Shown here: positions 31,424-41,967 of the stretch, in pieces
Layout: each line of letters starts with the position of its first letter
How positions within the stretch are numbered: the stretch's first letter is position 1
Assembly: GCF_001696715.1 (NCBI RefSeq)
Contig: NZ_MBFM01000004.1
Span: forward strand, 206,319-258,569
Direction of reading: 5' to 3'
Source: Thauera phenolivorans
GTDB taxonomy: Bacteria; Pseudomonadota; Gammaproteobacteria; Burkholderiales; Rhodocyclaceae
DNA length: 52,251 nt
Program-made: the position numbers and the translations under genes
The notes under the pieces: model-generated
What the model saw: the letters and a program-made list of their open reading frames with translations, nothing else
What the model was told of the DNA's origin: nothing
The model's database searches: none

Positions 31424-31469
31424 ACGGCTGCCGCGGCGAGGACGGCGCGCAAGCGCGCGGGCGCATCGC

Positions 31470-31492
31470 TATAATTATGAATTCTTGATTCA
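31470..31492 (+). promoter_or_regulatory. AT-rich promoter/operator upstream of epimerase-like gene
   Basis: In a GC-rich setting this 23-bp stretch holds TATAAT (31470-31475), the 12-mer ATAATTATGAAT (31471-31482) and an inverted repeat TGAAT/ATTCA (31478-31482, 31488-31492). The identical 12-mer occurs in the mcm/gntR divergent promoter region at 41885-41896. No good -35 is seen at the right distance. It lies 27 bp before the epimerase start codon and probably carries its promoter plus a regulator site. Confidence 0.55.
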
Positions 31493-31518
31493 TCAACACG
31501 ACAACAGGAAGCCACGCC

Positions 31519-31998
31519 ATGTCCCAGCGTCCCTTCAAGATCCTCGGCATCCAGCAGATCGCCATCGGCGGCCCGAGCAAGGATAGGCTCAAGACCCTCT
31601 GGGTCGACATGCTCGGTCTCGAAGTCACCGGCAACTTCGTGTCGGAACGCGAGAACGTGGACGAAGACATCTGCGCGATGGGGGCCGGCGCATTCAAGGT
31701 CGAGGTCGACCTGATGCAGCCGCTCGACCCCGAGAAGAAGCCCGCGGTGCACACCACCCCGCTGAATCACGTCGGCCTGTGGGTCGACGACCTGCCGAAG
31801 GCGGTCGAATGGCTCGGCGCCAATGGCGTCCGCTTCGCCCCCGGCGGCATCCGCCGCGGCGCCGCCGGCTACGACATCACCTTCCTTCACCCGAAAGGAA
31901 ACGATGCGTTCCCGATCGGCGGCGAAGGCGTGCTGGTCGAGCTGGTGCAGGCACCACCCGAAGTGATCGAGGCCTTCGCCCGCCTCGCCAGCGCCTGA
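31519..31998 (+). CDS. mce: methylmalonyl-CoA epimerase-like VOC protein
   Basis: A 159-aa glyoxalase/VOC-fold protein with two beta-alpha-beta-beta-beta modules. Length and context (propionyl-CoA pathway nearby) support epimerisation of (S)- to (R)-methylmalonyl-CoA. The expected metal ligands of Propionibacterium MMCE (His12, Gln65, His91, Glu141) align with Q13 (GIQQIAIG), D64 (EVDLMQPL), H84 (LNHVGLWV) and E141 (VLVELVQ): the first His is replaced by Gln and the Gln by Asp. The site remains polar but is atypical, so a different VOC activity is possible. AGGAAG precedes the ATG. Confidence 0.75.
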   Translation: MSQRPFKILGIQQIAIGGPSKDRLKTLWVDMLGLEVTGNFVSERENVDEDICAMGAGAFKVEVDLMQPLDPEKKPAVHTTPLNHVGLWVDDLPKAVEWLGANGVRFAPGGIRRGAAGYDITFLHPKGNDAFPIGGEGVLVELVQAPPEVIEAFARLASA

Positions 31999-32022
31999 GC
32001 GCAGCGGCGGGATAGCGCTCAG
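31995..32022. terminator. inverted repeat spanning two convergent stop codons
   Basis: CTGAGCGC (31995-32002) and GCGCTCAG (32015-32022) form a perfect 8-bp inverted repeat that contains both the epimerase and the metalloprotease stop codons. It may fold as a terminator-like hairpin for both transcripts, but there is no T-tract. Confidence 0.35.
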
Positions 32023-32876
32023 AGCTCGGCCGCGCCGAAGGTATCGCAGGCCTGCAGCTGGCCGCTCTCGAGTCCGCGACGGAACCAGCGCATGCGCTGC
32101 TCCGAGCTACCGTGGGTGAAGCTGTCGACCATCACCCGGCCGCGGGTCTGCCGCTGCATGTGGTCGTCACCGACGGCCGCAGCGGCACGCAGCCCCTCCT
32201 CGATGTCCCCCTGCTCGAGGATCTGGCGGCTACGATGGGCATGGTTCGCCCATACGCCGGAAAGGCAGTCGGCCTGCAGCTCCATCCGCACCGAAAGTTG
32301 ATTGGACACCCGCTCGGACGCGCCCTGGCGCGCCTGCTGCACTTTGTCGGCGATGCCGAGCAGGTTCTGCACGTGGTGTCCGACCTCGTGTGCGATCACG
32401 TAGGCCTGGGCGAAGTCCCCGGGCGCGCCGAAGCGCTGGTGGAGCTCGCCGAAGAAGGACAGGTCGAGATAGAGCTTGCCGTCCGCCGGGCAGTAGAAGG
32501 GCCCCATCTCGGCCTGCCCGACGCCGCAGGCAGAGCGCGTCGCGCCGGTAAACAGGACCAGCTTCGGCGCCTGGTAGCGCTGGCCGCCGGCGGCGAAGAT
32601 CTCGCCCCAAGTGTCCTCGGTGTCGGCCAGCACCAGCGAGGCGAAGCGCGCGAGCTCGTCCTCTGCCGCCGAACGCGGCTGTTGCAACTCGATCGCCGGC
32701 GGCGACACCACCTCCGCGGTGTTGAGCACCAGCCCGGGGTCGATGCCGAAATACATCGCGACCAGCGCCAGTACGATCGTGCCGATCCCGATCTTGCCGC
32801 CCGTGCGGATGCCCCGGCGACCCTGACCGCGGCGGTCCTCGACGTTGCTGCTCTGCCTGCCCCTGCGAAAATCCAT
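32019..32876 (-). CDS. ypfJ: YpfJ-family neutral zinc metallopeptidase
   Basis: A 285-aa membrane-anchored protein: a basic N-terminal tail (MDFRRGRQSSNVEDRRG), one transmembrane helix (~29-45) and a periplasmic domain with the zinc motif HEVGH at 163-167 and a downstream ELQADC motif. Four or more cysteines (SACGVG, FYCPADG) are typical of the family. The start at 32874-32876 follows GGGAGAG; the frame extends 18 codons further. Family members are uncharacterised putative proteases. It is convergent with the epimerase and shows no clear functional link to its neighbours. Confidence 0.88.
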   Translation of the reverse strand: MDFRRGRQSSNVEDRRGQGRRGIRTGGKIGIGTIVLALVAMYFGIDPGLVLNTAEVVSPPAIELQQPRSAAEDELARFASLVLADTEDTWGEIFAAGGQRYQAPKLVLFTGATRSACGVGQAEMGPFYCPADGKLYLDLSFFGELHQRFGAPGDFAQAYVIAHEVGHHVQNLLGIADKVQQARQGASERVSNQLSVRMELQADCLSGVWANHAHRSRQILEQGDIEEGLRAAAAVGDDHMQRQTRGRVMVDSFTHGSSEQRMRWFRRGLESGQLQACDTFGAAEL

Positions 32877-32975
32877 CACGGCTCTCCCGCTGCGAGATTC
32901 TGTCGCCATCTTAACGCGCGGTGAACGCAAACGGGCCCGCCGTAGCGGACCCGCATTGCCGACTTGCTGCCCGGA

Positions 32976-34373
32976 TCAGGCGGCGTCGGAGAGGCGCTCT
33001 TCGCGGATCGCCTCGTACTCGTCCTCCCAGAACCACTTGTCCTCACCGAAGGCCGGCTCGAGGTGGTGGAGCCAGGTGGCGCTCTCGTCGTATTTCGCGA
33101 AGAAGGGGCGCTGAACCCAGTCGGGATCGCGGCCCTGGATGAAGCGCAGCACGAAGACCTTCTCGCCGGCGATCTCGGTCACGCCCTGCACCTCGACCTT
33201 GCCGGGGCTCGCGCTCATGCTCGGGCCGCGCGCGGTACGGGCGAGGCCCGAGACCTGTTGCATCGCCTCGCGGTAGATCTCCCACGCACGCACCAGCGGC
33301 ACCTCGAAGTAACGACGCGCGCCGGTGTCGCGCTCGACGAAGAAGTAATAAGGCACGATGCCGAGGCGGACCTGCATCTTCCACATCTTCGCCCATACCG
33401 CGGGATCGTCGTTGATGTGCGCGATCAGCGGCCCCTGCGCGCGGATCACCACGCCGGCGGCACGGATGCGGCGAATCGCCGCCTGCGCGATCTCGGTGTC
33501 GAGCTCCTTCCAGTGGTTGTAATGCGCCATCAGCGCGACATGCTTGCCGGCGCGCACCATGCGCGCAAGCAGGTCGATCAGTTCTTCGGCATCCTCGGCA
33601 TCGAGGAAGCGGTGCGGCCAGAAAGTGAGCGCCTTGGTACCGATGCGCACGGTCTGGATGTGGTCGAAGGCCGGCTCGAGCAGGGGTTCGAGGTAATCGC
33701 GCAGGTGGCGGGTCTTCATCACCATCGGGTCGCCGCCGGTGAACAGGAGATCGGTCACCTCGGTGTGCTGGCGCAGGTAGGCATGCAGGGTGTCGGCCTC
33801 GGAGGCCGAAATGCGCAGCTCCTTGTCGCCGACGAACTGCGCCCAGCGAAAGCAGAAGCTGCAGTAGGCGTGGCAGGTCTGGCCCTGGCTGGGGAAGAAC
33901 AGCACGGTCTCGCGGTACTTGTGCTGGATGCCGTCGAGGCGCTCGCCTTCGTCGTCGAGCGGGATGTTCATCTGCATCTGGTCGGCCGGATGCGGGTTGA
34001 GCGCCTGCCGGACCTCGGCGACCGCCGCCTCGAGCACCGCCTTGTCCGCGCCTTCGCGCAACAGCGCGGCGATGCGGTCGAAGTGTTCGGGCGCGAGCAT
34101 GCCGCGCTGCGGGAAGGTGAGCTGGAAGATCGGGTCGGCGGGGATGTTGTCCCAGTCGATCAGCTCGTCGATGACGTACTGGTTGACGCGGAAGGGCAGC
34201 ACGGAGGAGACGACCTTCATCTCGAAGCGCTGCTCGGGCGTCAGGCGCGCGAGCTGTTCGATGCGGTCGAGATCGCGTTGGGTAAAGACCTTGAACGGCA
34301 CCGGCTTCGCATGCTCGGCGCCGGCCTCCGCGATCGGCCAACGGCGGGTCAGCGGCTGGACTTGAGCGCTCAT
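32976..34373 (-). CDS. KamA-family radical SAM protein (lysine 2,3-aminomutase-like)
   Basis: A 465-aa radical SAM protein. The iron-sulfur motif is C167-X3-C171-X2-C174 (CHAYCSFCF), followed by LLFTGGDPMVMKTRHL and HYNHWKELDTEIAQAAIRRI, all characteristic of lysine 2,3-aminomutases. The PLP-lysine region, PGGGGK in clostridial KamA, is contracted to SASPGKVEV here, so PLP binding by that Lys is plausible but not certain. It is longer than EpmB (~340 aa), making an EF-P role unlikely. The start ATG at 34371-34373 (MSAQVQPLTRR) follows AGGAGGATTCCCC. It stands alone, downstream of the pccA terminator. Confidence 0.83.
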   Translation of the reverse strand: MSAQVQPLTRRWPIAEAGAEHAKPVPFKVFTQRDLDRIEQLARLTPEQRFEMKVVSSVLPFRVNQYVIDELIDWDNIPADPIFQLTFPQRGMLAPEHFDRIAALLREGADKAVLEAAVAEVRQALNPHPADQMQMNIPLDDEGERLDGIQHKYRETVLFFPSQGQTCHAYCSFCFRWAQFVGDKELRISASEADTLHAYLRQHTEVTDLLFTGGDPMVMKTRHLRDYLEPLLEPAFDHIQTVRIGTKALTFWPHRFLDAEDAEELIDLLARMVRAGKHVALMAHYNHWKELDTEIAQAAIRRIRAAGVVIRAQGPLIAHINDDPAVWAKMWKMQVRLGIVPYYFFVERDTGARRYFEVPLVRAWEIYREAMQQVSGLARTARGPSMSASPGKVEVQGVTEIAGEKVFVLRFIQGRDPDWVQRPFFAKYDESATWLHHLEPAFGEDKWFWEDEYEAIREERLSDAA

Positions 34374-34644
34374 GGGGAATCCTCCTGCTTGTCGGGTATG
34401 GCGTTGATTTGCGGACCTGCCCGCCGCCCACACGTCGTCCACCGCGCCCGAAGGGCCGGAAGCACGCACGCATGGTCAGGACTGGAGCCGGGACAGGAAG
34501 CGCGGCCGGTTGGGAGCCGCAACGCCCGCATGAATAGCGCCGCCGCGAACGCGGACGGCAAGGACACCGCTATCTTATGTCACGAATTATGTTTGTGCAA
34601 ATGAGACAAGCGCGGCGGTGCCGAGTTCCCGAGCGCGGCGCACG
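34374..34644 (-). promoter_or_regulatory. 5' region of the KamA-like gene
   Basis: This stretch upstream of the KamA-like gene has no credible coding frame. An AT-richer patch at about 34571-34610 holds ATGTTTGTGCAA (34589-34600), one mismatch from ATGTTTGCGCAA in the repeat cluster upstream of the acyl-CoA synthetase (23119-23130). The promoter of the KamA-like gene is probably in this patch; no confident -35/-10 pair was found. Confidence 0.4.
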
Positions 34645-34675
34645 AAAAAAAGCGGGCCTGCATCTGCAGGCCCGC
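34645..34675 (-). terminator. intrinsic terminator of the mcm-meaB-pccB-pccA operon
   Basis: On the minus strand an 11-bp perfect stem (34665-34675 pairing with 34652-34662, two-base loop) is followed by seven T residues (complement of 34645-34651). It lies about 60 bases after the pccA stop and is a textbook rho-independent terminator. Confidence 0.92.
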
Positions 34676-34733
34676 GTGCCGTCAGGCATCCGCCGCGAGG
34701 CGACGGATCTCCCTCCCCGACGTCAAAACCGGA

Positions 34734-36722
34734 TCATTCGAACTCGATGATCACCTCGTCCACCGACAGGCTGGCGCCCGGGCTGGCGACGATCTTCTTC
34801 ACCTTGCCATCGTTGTCGGCCTTGAGGACGTTCTCCATCTTCATCGCCTCAATCACCGCGAGCTTCTCGCCCGCCTTCACTTCCTGCCCTTCGGCCACCG
34901 CGATCTCTCGCAGCAGGCCGGGCATCGGCGACAGCAGGAACTTCGACAGATCCGGCGGCAGCTTCTCGGGCATCAGCGACAGCAGGTGGGCCGCGCGCTT
35001 GGTCATCACCACCGGCTCGACCTGCAGGCCGAAGTGAGAGATGCGATAGCGCAGGCCGCGCCGCTCGAGCTGCAGGCAGACCTTCTCGCCATTGACCGTG
35101 CCCTCGAACACCAGGTCGCCGAAGCGCCATTCCGACAGGATACAGTAGGCCTTGTCCTCGCTGCGCATGACCATGCCGCCGTCGACCTTCTCGACCGAGA
35201 ACGGGTAGAACTTGCCCCCCATCACCACCACCCACTCGGTGGCGACATTGCGGCCATGGCCCGGCAGCTGGCCCTCGATCTGCACCGCGCGCTCGATGTA
35301 GCGCAGACGGGCGAAGGCGGCGAGCGCCGCGAGCAGGGTCGGATCGGCGTGCGGCACCATCGAGGCGTCGAAGCCGTGCGGGTACTCCTCGGCGATGAAG
35401 CCGGTGTTGAAGTGGCCCGAGCAGAAGCGCGGATGCTGCAGCAGCGCCGCCTGGAAGGGGATGTTCGAGCTGATGCCGCGGATCACGAAGGCATTGAGCG
35501 CATCGCGCATGCGCTCGATCGCTTCCTGGCGGTCCTTGCCGTGCACGATCAGCTTGGCGATCATCGAATCGTAGAACATCGAGATCTCGCCGCCCTCATA
35601 GACGCCGGTGTCGACCCGCACCTGGCCGGGAATTTCTTCCGGCGGCTGGAACTTCACCAGGCGGCCGGTGGAGGGCAGGAAGCCGCGGAACGGATCCTCG
35701 GCGTTGATCCGGCATTCGATCGACCAGCCGTCGAGCCGGATGTCGTCCTGCGCGAACGCCAGCTTCTCTCCCGCGGCGACGCGGATCATCTGCTCCACCA
35801 GGTCGATGCCGGTGATGTTCTCGGTCACCGGGTGCTCGACCTGCAGGCGGGTGTTCATCTCGAGGAAGTAGAAGCTCTTGTCGGCGCCGACGACGAACTC
35901 GACCGTGCCGGCCGACTGGTAGTCCACCGCCTTGGCCAGCGCCACCGCCTGCTCGCCCATCGCCTTGCGCGTGGCCGGGTCGAGGAAGGGGCTCGGCGCC
36001 TCTTCGATGACCTTCTGGTGGCGGCGCTGGATCGAGCACTCGCGCTCGTGCAGGTACACCACGTTGCCATGCGCGTCGCCCAGCACCTGGATCTCGATGT
36101 GGCGCGGCTCGACGACGAATTTCTCGATGAAGACGCGATCGTCGCCGAAGCTGTTGCGCGCCTCGTTGACGCAGGAGGCGAAGCCCTCGTGCGCCTCCTT
36201 GTCGTTGTAGGCCACGCGCAGGCCCTTGCCGCCACCGCCGGCCGAAGCCTTGATCATCACCGGATAGCCGATCGTGCGGGCGATCTCGACCGCCTCGTCG
36301 GGTCCGGCAATCGCGTCGTTGTAGCCGGGAATGGTGTTGACGCCGGCTTCCATCGCCAGCTTCTTGGACTCGATCTTGTCGCCCATCTTGCCGACCGAGT
36401 AGTGCTTCGGTCCGATGAAGACGATGCCTTCGTCTTCCAGCCGGCGCGAGAACTCCTCGTTCTCCGACAGGAAACCGTAGCCGGGGTGCACCGCTTCGGC
36501 GCCGGTCTGCTTGCAGGCGGCGATGATCTTGTCCATCACCAGATAGGACTCTTTCGACGGCGCCGGGCCGATGCAGACCGCTTCGTCGGCGAGGTCGACA
36601 TGCAGCGCGTTCCTGTCCGCCTCCGAGTACACCGCTACCGTCTGGATGCCCATCTTGCGGGCGGACTTGATGACGCGGCAGGCTATTTCACCGCGGTTGG
36701 CAATCAGAATCTTCTTGAACAT
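34734..36722 (-). CDS. pccA: propionyl-CoA carboxylase alpha subunit (biotin carboxylase + BCCP)
   Basis: A 662-aa biotin-dependent carboxylase subunit. The biotin carboxylase part (~1-450) starts MFKKILIANRGEIACRVI and has KASAGGGGKGLRV (ATP grasp), HIEIQVLGD, RECSIQRRHQK and NTRLQVEHPVTE. The BT linker domain follows, and the C-terminal biotinyl domain carries K628 in EAMKMEN. With PccB it converts propionyl-CoA to (S)-methylmalonyl-CoA. Substrate is assigned from context with mcm, meaB and pccB. It is the last gene before a strong terminator. Confidence 0.95.
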   Translation of the reverse strand: MFKKILIANRGEIACRVIKSARKMGIQTVAVYSEADRNALHVDLADEAVCIGPAPSKESYLVMDKIIAACKQTGAEAVHPGYGFLSENEEFSRRLEDEGIVFIGPKHYSVGKMGDKIESKKLAMEAGVNTIPGYNDAIAGPDEAVEIARTIGYPVMIKASAGGGGKGLRVAYNDKEAHEGFASCVNEARNSFGDDRVFIEKFVVEPRHIEIQVLGDAHGNVVYLHERECSIQRRHQKVIEEAPSPFLDPATRKAMGEQAVALAKAVDYQSAGTVEFVVGADKSFYFLEMNTRLQVEHPVTENITGIDLVEQMIRVAAGEKLAFAQDDIRLDGWSIECRINAEDPFRGFLPSTGRLVKFQPPEEIPGQVRVDTGVYEGGEISMFYDSMIAKLIVHGKDRQEAIERMRDALNAFVIRGISSNIPFQAALLQHPRFCSGHFNTGFIAEEYPHGFDASMVPHADPTLLAALAAFARLRYIERAVQIEGQLPGHGRNVATEWVVVMGGKFYPFSVEKVDGGMVMRSEDKAYCILSEWRFGDLVFEGTVNGEKVCLQLERRGLRYRISHFGLQVEPVVMTKRAAHLLSLMPEKLPPDLSKFLLSPMPGLLREIAVAEGQEVKAGEKLAVIEAMKMENVLKADNDGKVKKIVASPGASLSVDEVIIEFE

Positions 36723-36744
36723 ATTGGGTTTCCTCGTGCGCCGA

Positions 36745-38277
<1,533 letters not shown>

Positions 38278-38340
38278 TGATGATCTCCTTGAGTATTGCC
38301 GCATTGCCCGCCCGCGACGCGGACGGACCAGTGATTCGGT

Positions 38341-39345
38341 TCAAAGATGGGCGAGCAGGCGCTGCGCCGCGGCCGAAGGCGTGCTCTCGCCCCCCTCCAC
38401 CGCGCGGCTGAGCGCGGGCAACTCCGCGCGCACCCGCGGGTTGGCGCGGAAGCGGCTGCGCAGCCCGGCATCGATCAGGTCCCACATCCATGCGAGCGCC
38501 TGGTGACGGCGCTTGGCCTCGAACTCGCCGCTCGCGGTCAGCGCGGCACGATAGTCGCAGACCGCGCGCCAGAACTCGGCGACCCCCTCCTTCTTCAGCG
38601 CCGACAGGGTCAGCACCGGCACCGTCCAGTTCGGGCTCGCCGGACGCAGCATGTGGAGCGCGGTCTTGAGCTGCGACTTGGCCCGTACCGCCGCGGCCGG
38701 GTCGATGTCGGCCTTGTTCACCACGATCAGGTCGGCAAGCTCCATGATTCCTTTCTTGATCCCCTGCAGGTCGTCGCCGGCGTTGGGCAGCTGCAGCAGG
38801 CAGAAGATGTCGCTCATGCTCGCCACCGCGGTCTCGCTCTGACCGACGCCGACGGTCTCGACGATGATGACGTCGAAACCGGCCGCCTCGCACACCAGCA
38901 TCGTTTCGCGCGTCTTCTCGGCCACCCCGCCGAGGCTGCAGGCCGACGGGCTGGGGCGGATGAAGGCCGCCGGGTTCTGGCTGAGCAGCTCCATCCGCGT
39001 CTTGTCACCGAGGATCGAGCCGCCGGTCACCGACGAGGACGGATCCACCGCGAGCACCGCGACCCGCAGGCCCTGCTCGATCAGATACAGCCCGAGCGCC
39101 TCGATGAAGGTCGACTTGCCGACCCCGGGCACACCCGAGATGCCCACCCGCATCGCCCGCCCGGTGTGCGGCAGCAGCGCCTCGAGCACCCCGTGCGCGC
39201 GCGCCTGGTGGTCCTCGCGCTGCGATTCGATCAGGGTGATGGTCTTCGCCAGCGGACGCAGCCGGCGTGCGAGCACGCCGTCGACCAGGCCCTGGTCCGC
39301 GGCGTCGAGGGGGTAAGAAGTGGCTGGAAGCATGGTGTCTGTCAC
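38341..39345 (-). CDS. meaB: methylmalonyl-CoA mutase-associated GTPase MeaB
   Basis: A 334-aa G3E-family GTPase that gates adenosylcobalamin loading into, and protects, methylmalonyl-CoA mutase. Walker A is GVPGVGKST (~72-80), with VDPSSSVTGGSILGDKTRM, ETVGVGQSE (switch) and VVNKAD (base recognition). The start is either GTG at 39345 (MTDTMLPATS) or the ATG four codons later at 39333; neither has a strong ribosome site. It lies directly after mcm and before pccB. Confidence 0.95.
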   Translation of the reverse strand: MTDTMLPATSYPLDAADQGLVDGVLARRLRPLAKTITLIESQREDHQARAHGVLEALLPHTGRAMRVGISGVPGVGKSTFIEALGLYLIEQGLRVAVLAVDPSSSVTGGSILGDKTRMELLSQNPAAFIRPSPSACSLGGVAEKTRETMLVCEAAGFDVIIVETVGVGQSETAVASMSDIFCLLQLPNAGDDLQGIKKGIMELADLIVVNKADIDPAAAVRAKSQLKTALHMLRPASPNWTVPVLTLSALKKEGVAEFWRAVCDYRAALTASGEFEAKRRHQALAWMWDLIDAGLRSRFRANPRVRAELPALSRAVEGGESTPSAAAQRLLAHL

Positions 39346-39474
39346 TCGACATCTTGCCCGGTCCGACCTGCTGGCGCCGCGTGCGCCGCGATGCTCACGG
39401 GGCGCACGGTGCGCCCAGGCGCGCGCCCGCGATCGCGGCCGAGGCCGCGCCTGCAGGGGACCGGGGCGCTATCG

Positions 39475-41640
39475 TCAGGCGGCCTTGCGCGCGGCGCGGA
39501 TCTGCTTGAGCACTTCGCGCGCGGCCTTCGGAATCGGCGTGCCTGGGCCGAAGATGCCCTTCGCGCCCGCCTTATAGAGCGCGTCGTAGTCCTGTGCCGG
39601 GATCACCCCGCCGACGAAGACGATCACGTCGTCGGCACCGAGCGCTTTCAGGCCCTTGATCACCGCCGGCACCAGCGTCTTGTGGCCGGCCGCGAGGCTG
39701 GAGCAGCCCACCGCATGCACGTCGTTCTCCACCGCGTGGCGTGCCGCCTCCTCCGGGGTCTGGAAGAGGGGGCCGACGTCGATGTCGAAGCCGAGGTCGG
39801 CGAAGGCCGAGGCGACCACCTTGGCGCCGCGATCGTGCCCGTCCTGGCCGAGCTTGGCGATCATCACGCGCGGCCGGCGGCCTTCCTCCGCGACGAAGGT
39901 CTCGATCTCGGCCTTGAGCGCCTTCCAGTCCTCGTCGTTCTCCACCACCGCGCCGTACACCCCGGACACCGCCTGCGGGTTGGCGCGATAGCGGCCGAAC
40001 ACCACCTCGAGCGCGTCTGACACCTCGCCCATCGTGGCGCGCGCGCGCATCGCGTCGACCGTCAGCGCGAGCAGGTTGCCCTCGCCGCCCTTCGCGCATG
40101 CGGTGAGCGCGGCGAGCGCGGCATCGACCGCCGCCTGGTCGCGGGTGGCGCGGATGCGGGCGAGACGCTCGATCTGCGCCTCGCGCACGACGTGGTTGTC
40201 GATGTCGAGGATCTCGATCGGGTCTTCCTTGGCCAGCCTGTACTTGTTGACGCCGACGATGACGTCCTTGCCCGAGTCGATGCGCGCCTGCTTGTCGGCG
40301 GCGCACTCCTCGACCTTCATCTTCGCCCAGCCCGACTCGACCGCCTTGGTCATGCCGCCCATGGCCTCGATCTCCTCGATCAGCGACCACGCCTTGTCGG
40401 CCATGTCCTGGGTGAGCTTCTCCATCATGTAGGAGCCGGCCCAGGGATCGACCACGTTGCAGATGTGGGTCTCTTCCTGGATGACGATCTGGGTGTTGCG
40501 CGCGATGCGGGCGGAGAACTCGGTGGGCAGGGCGATCGCCTCGTCGAGCGCGTTGGTGTGCAGCGACTGGGTGCCGCCGAACACCGCCGCCATCGCCTCG
40601 ATCGTGGTGCGGATCACGTTGTTGTAGGGATCCTGCTCGGTGAGCGACCAGCCCGAGGTCTGGCTGTGGGTGCGCAGCATCATAGACTTCGGGTTCTTCG
40701 GCTCGAACTGCTTCATGATCCGCCACCACAGCAGGCGCGCGGCGCGCATCTTGGCGATCTCGAGGTAGAAGTTCATCCCCACCGCCCAGAAGAACGACAG
40801 GCGGCCGGCGAAGGTATCGACGTCCATCCCCGCCTTCAGGCCGGTGCGGACGTACTCGAGGCCGTCGGCCAGCGTGAACGCCAGCTCGATCGCCTGGTTC
40901 GCGCCCGCCTCCTGGATGTGGTAACCCGAGATCGAGATGCTGTTGAACCTCGGCATGTGGGCCGAGGTGTACTTGAAGATGTCCGCGATGATCCGCATCG
41001 AGGGTTCGGGCGGATAGATGTAGGTGTTGCGGACCATGAACTCCTTGAGGATGTCGTTCTGGATGGTCCCCGACAGCTGCTCCTGCTTCACCCCCTGCTC
41101 TTCCGCGGCGACGATGTAGCCGGCGAGGATCGGCAGCACCGCGCCGTTCATCGTCATCGACACCGAGACCGTGTCGAGCGGGATGTCGTCGAACAGGATC
41201 TTCATGTCCTCGACCGAATCGATCGCCACGCCGGCCTTGCCGACGTCGCCGGTGACGCGCGGGTGGTCGGAGTCGTAGCCGCGATGGGTGGCGAGGTCGA
41301 AGGCCACCGAGACGCCCTGGCCGCCGGCGGCGAGCGCCTTGCGGTAGAAGGCGTTGGATTCCTCGGCGGTGGAGAAGCCGGCGTACTGGCGGATCGTCCA
41401 CGGCTTGACTGCGTACATCGTCGGCTGCGGGCCGCGGAGGTAGGGCTCGAAGCCGGGCAGGGTGTCGGTGTGGGGAAGGTCTGCGATGTCGGCCGCGGTG
41501 TACAGCGGTTTCACCGCGAGGCCTTCGGGCGTGATCCAGTTCAGGTTATCGACCTCGCCCCCGGGCGCGTGCTTGGCTGCTGCCTTCTTCCAGGCCCCGA
41601 GGTCGGGCCGCGGATACTCGGGCAGTTTGGCATTCGACAT
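39475..41640 (-). CDS. mcm: methylmalonyl-CoA mutase
   Basis: A 721-aa adenosylcobalamin mutase converting (R)-methylmalonyl-CoA to succinyl-CoA. The TIM-barrel domain (~30-560) keeps Y86 (RQYAGFS) and R204 (FMVRNTYIY), 118 residues apart, equivalent to Tyr89/Arg207 of the Propionibacterium enzyme, which define methylmalonyl specificity. The C-terminal B12 domain has DGHDRG with cobalt ligand H602. It is the single-chain type. It is the first gene of the mcm-meaB-pccB-pccA operon and is divergent from a GntR regulator. Confidence 0.97.
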   Translation of the reverse strand: MSNAKLPEYPRPDLGAWKKAAAKHAPGGEVDNLNWITPEGLAVKPLYTAADIADLPHTDTLPGFEPYLRGPQPTMYAVKPWTIRQYAGFSTAEESNAFYRKALAAGGQGVSVAFDLATHRGYDSDHPRVTGDVGKAGVAIDSVEDMKILFDDIPLDTVSVSMTMNGAVLPILAGYIVAAEEQGVKQEQLSGTIQNDILKEFMVRNTYIYPPEPSMRIIADIFKYTSAHMPRFNSISISGYHIQEAGANQAIELAFTLADGLEYVRTGLKAGMDVDTFAGRLSFFWAVGMNFYLEIAKMRAARLLWWRIMKQFEPKNPKSMMLRTHSQTSGWSLTEQDPYNNVIRTTIEAMAAVFGGTQSLHTNALDEAIALPTEFSARIARNTQIVIQEETHICNVVDPWAGSYMMEKLTQDMADKAWSLIEEIEAMGGMTKAVESGWAKMKVEECAADKQARIDSGKDVIVGVNKYRLAKEDPIEILDIDNHVVREAQIERLARIRATRDQAAVDAALAALTACAKGGEGNLLALTVDAMRARATMGEVSDALEVVFGRYRANPQAVSGVYGAVVENDEDWKALKAEIETFVAEEGRRPRVMIAKLGQDGHDRGAKVVASAFADLGFDIDVGPLFQTPEEAARHAVENDVHAVGCSSLAAGHKTLVPAVIKGLKALGADDVIVFVGGVIPAQDYDALYKAGAKGIFGPGTPIPKAAREVLKQIRAARKAA

Positions 41641-41849
41641 GACTCATCCTCTCTCGACACTTGGGCCACCGGCAGGCGCCCCGGCTGTTTGGGTGGCGGA
41701 CGCAGCGGTCCGGATTCCGGCTCCGACGACGAGACCGTCCGCGGCATCGGCTGCGGACGGTCGCCGGCGGTCCGCGACGCGGCGTAGCCCCTCTCCTGTA
41801 CCTCGCGACGCTGCGCGAAGTCCTCCTATGCTACGCCTCGTCAGGGAAC

Positions 41850-41877
41850 TTGACTTGTTGCTCGGGCGAAATAATAC
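41850..41877 (+). promoter_or_regulatory. gntR promoter
   Basis: TTGACT (41850-41855) and TAATAC (41872-41877) with a 16-bp spacer read toward the GntR gene. The expected start point falls at about 41884, on top of the CATAATTATG palindrome. It overlaps the opposing mcm promoter at the -10 element. Confidence 0.6.
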
Positions 41878-41900
41878 TTTATCCATAATTATGAATGCAA
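41871..41900 (-). promoter_or_regulatory. mcm operon promoter
   Basis: On the minus strand TTGCAT (complement of 41895-41900) and TATTAT (complement of 41871-41876) are spaced 18 bp and read toward mcm. This puts the mRNA start about 220 bases before the mcm ATG. The palindrome CATAATTATG lies between the two elements, ideal for repression. Confidence 0.6.
41884..41893. promoter_or_regulatory. candidate GntR operator CATAATTATG
   Basis: A perfect 10-bp palindrome between the mcm -35 and -10 elements and at the predicted gntR start point. ATAATTATGAAT (41885-41896) is repeated exactly upstream of the epimerase-like gene. The remaining ~230 bp between this site and mcm shows nothing else recognisable. 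Binding by the adjacent GntR protein is inferred from position. Confidence 0.5.
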
Positions 41901-41967
41901 CGAGGAAAAACGTCCGCCGCCCGGCTCGCCCGCTTCGACGCGACCCGGGCGGCGTGCGTATCCGCCA

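Noticed and set aside
32976-34373. EpmB, the EF-P lysine 2,3-aminomutase.
   Set aside because: The protein is 465 aa rather than ~340 and there is no epmA or efp nearby.
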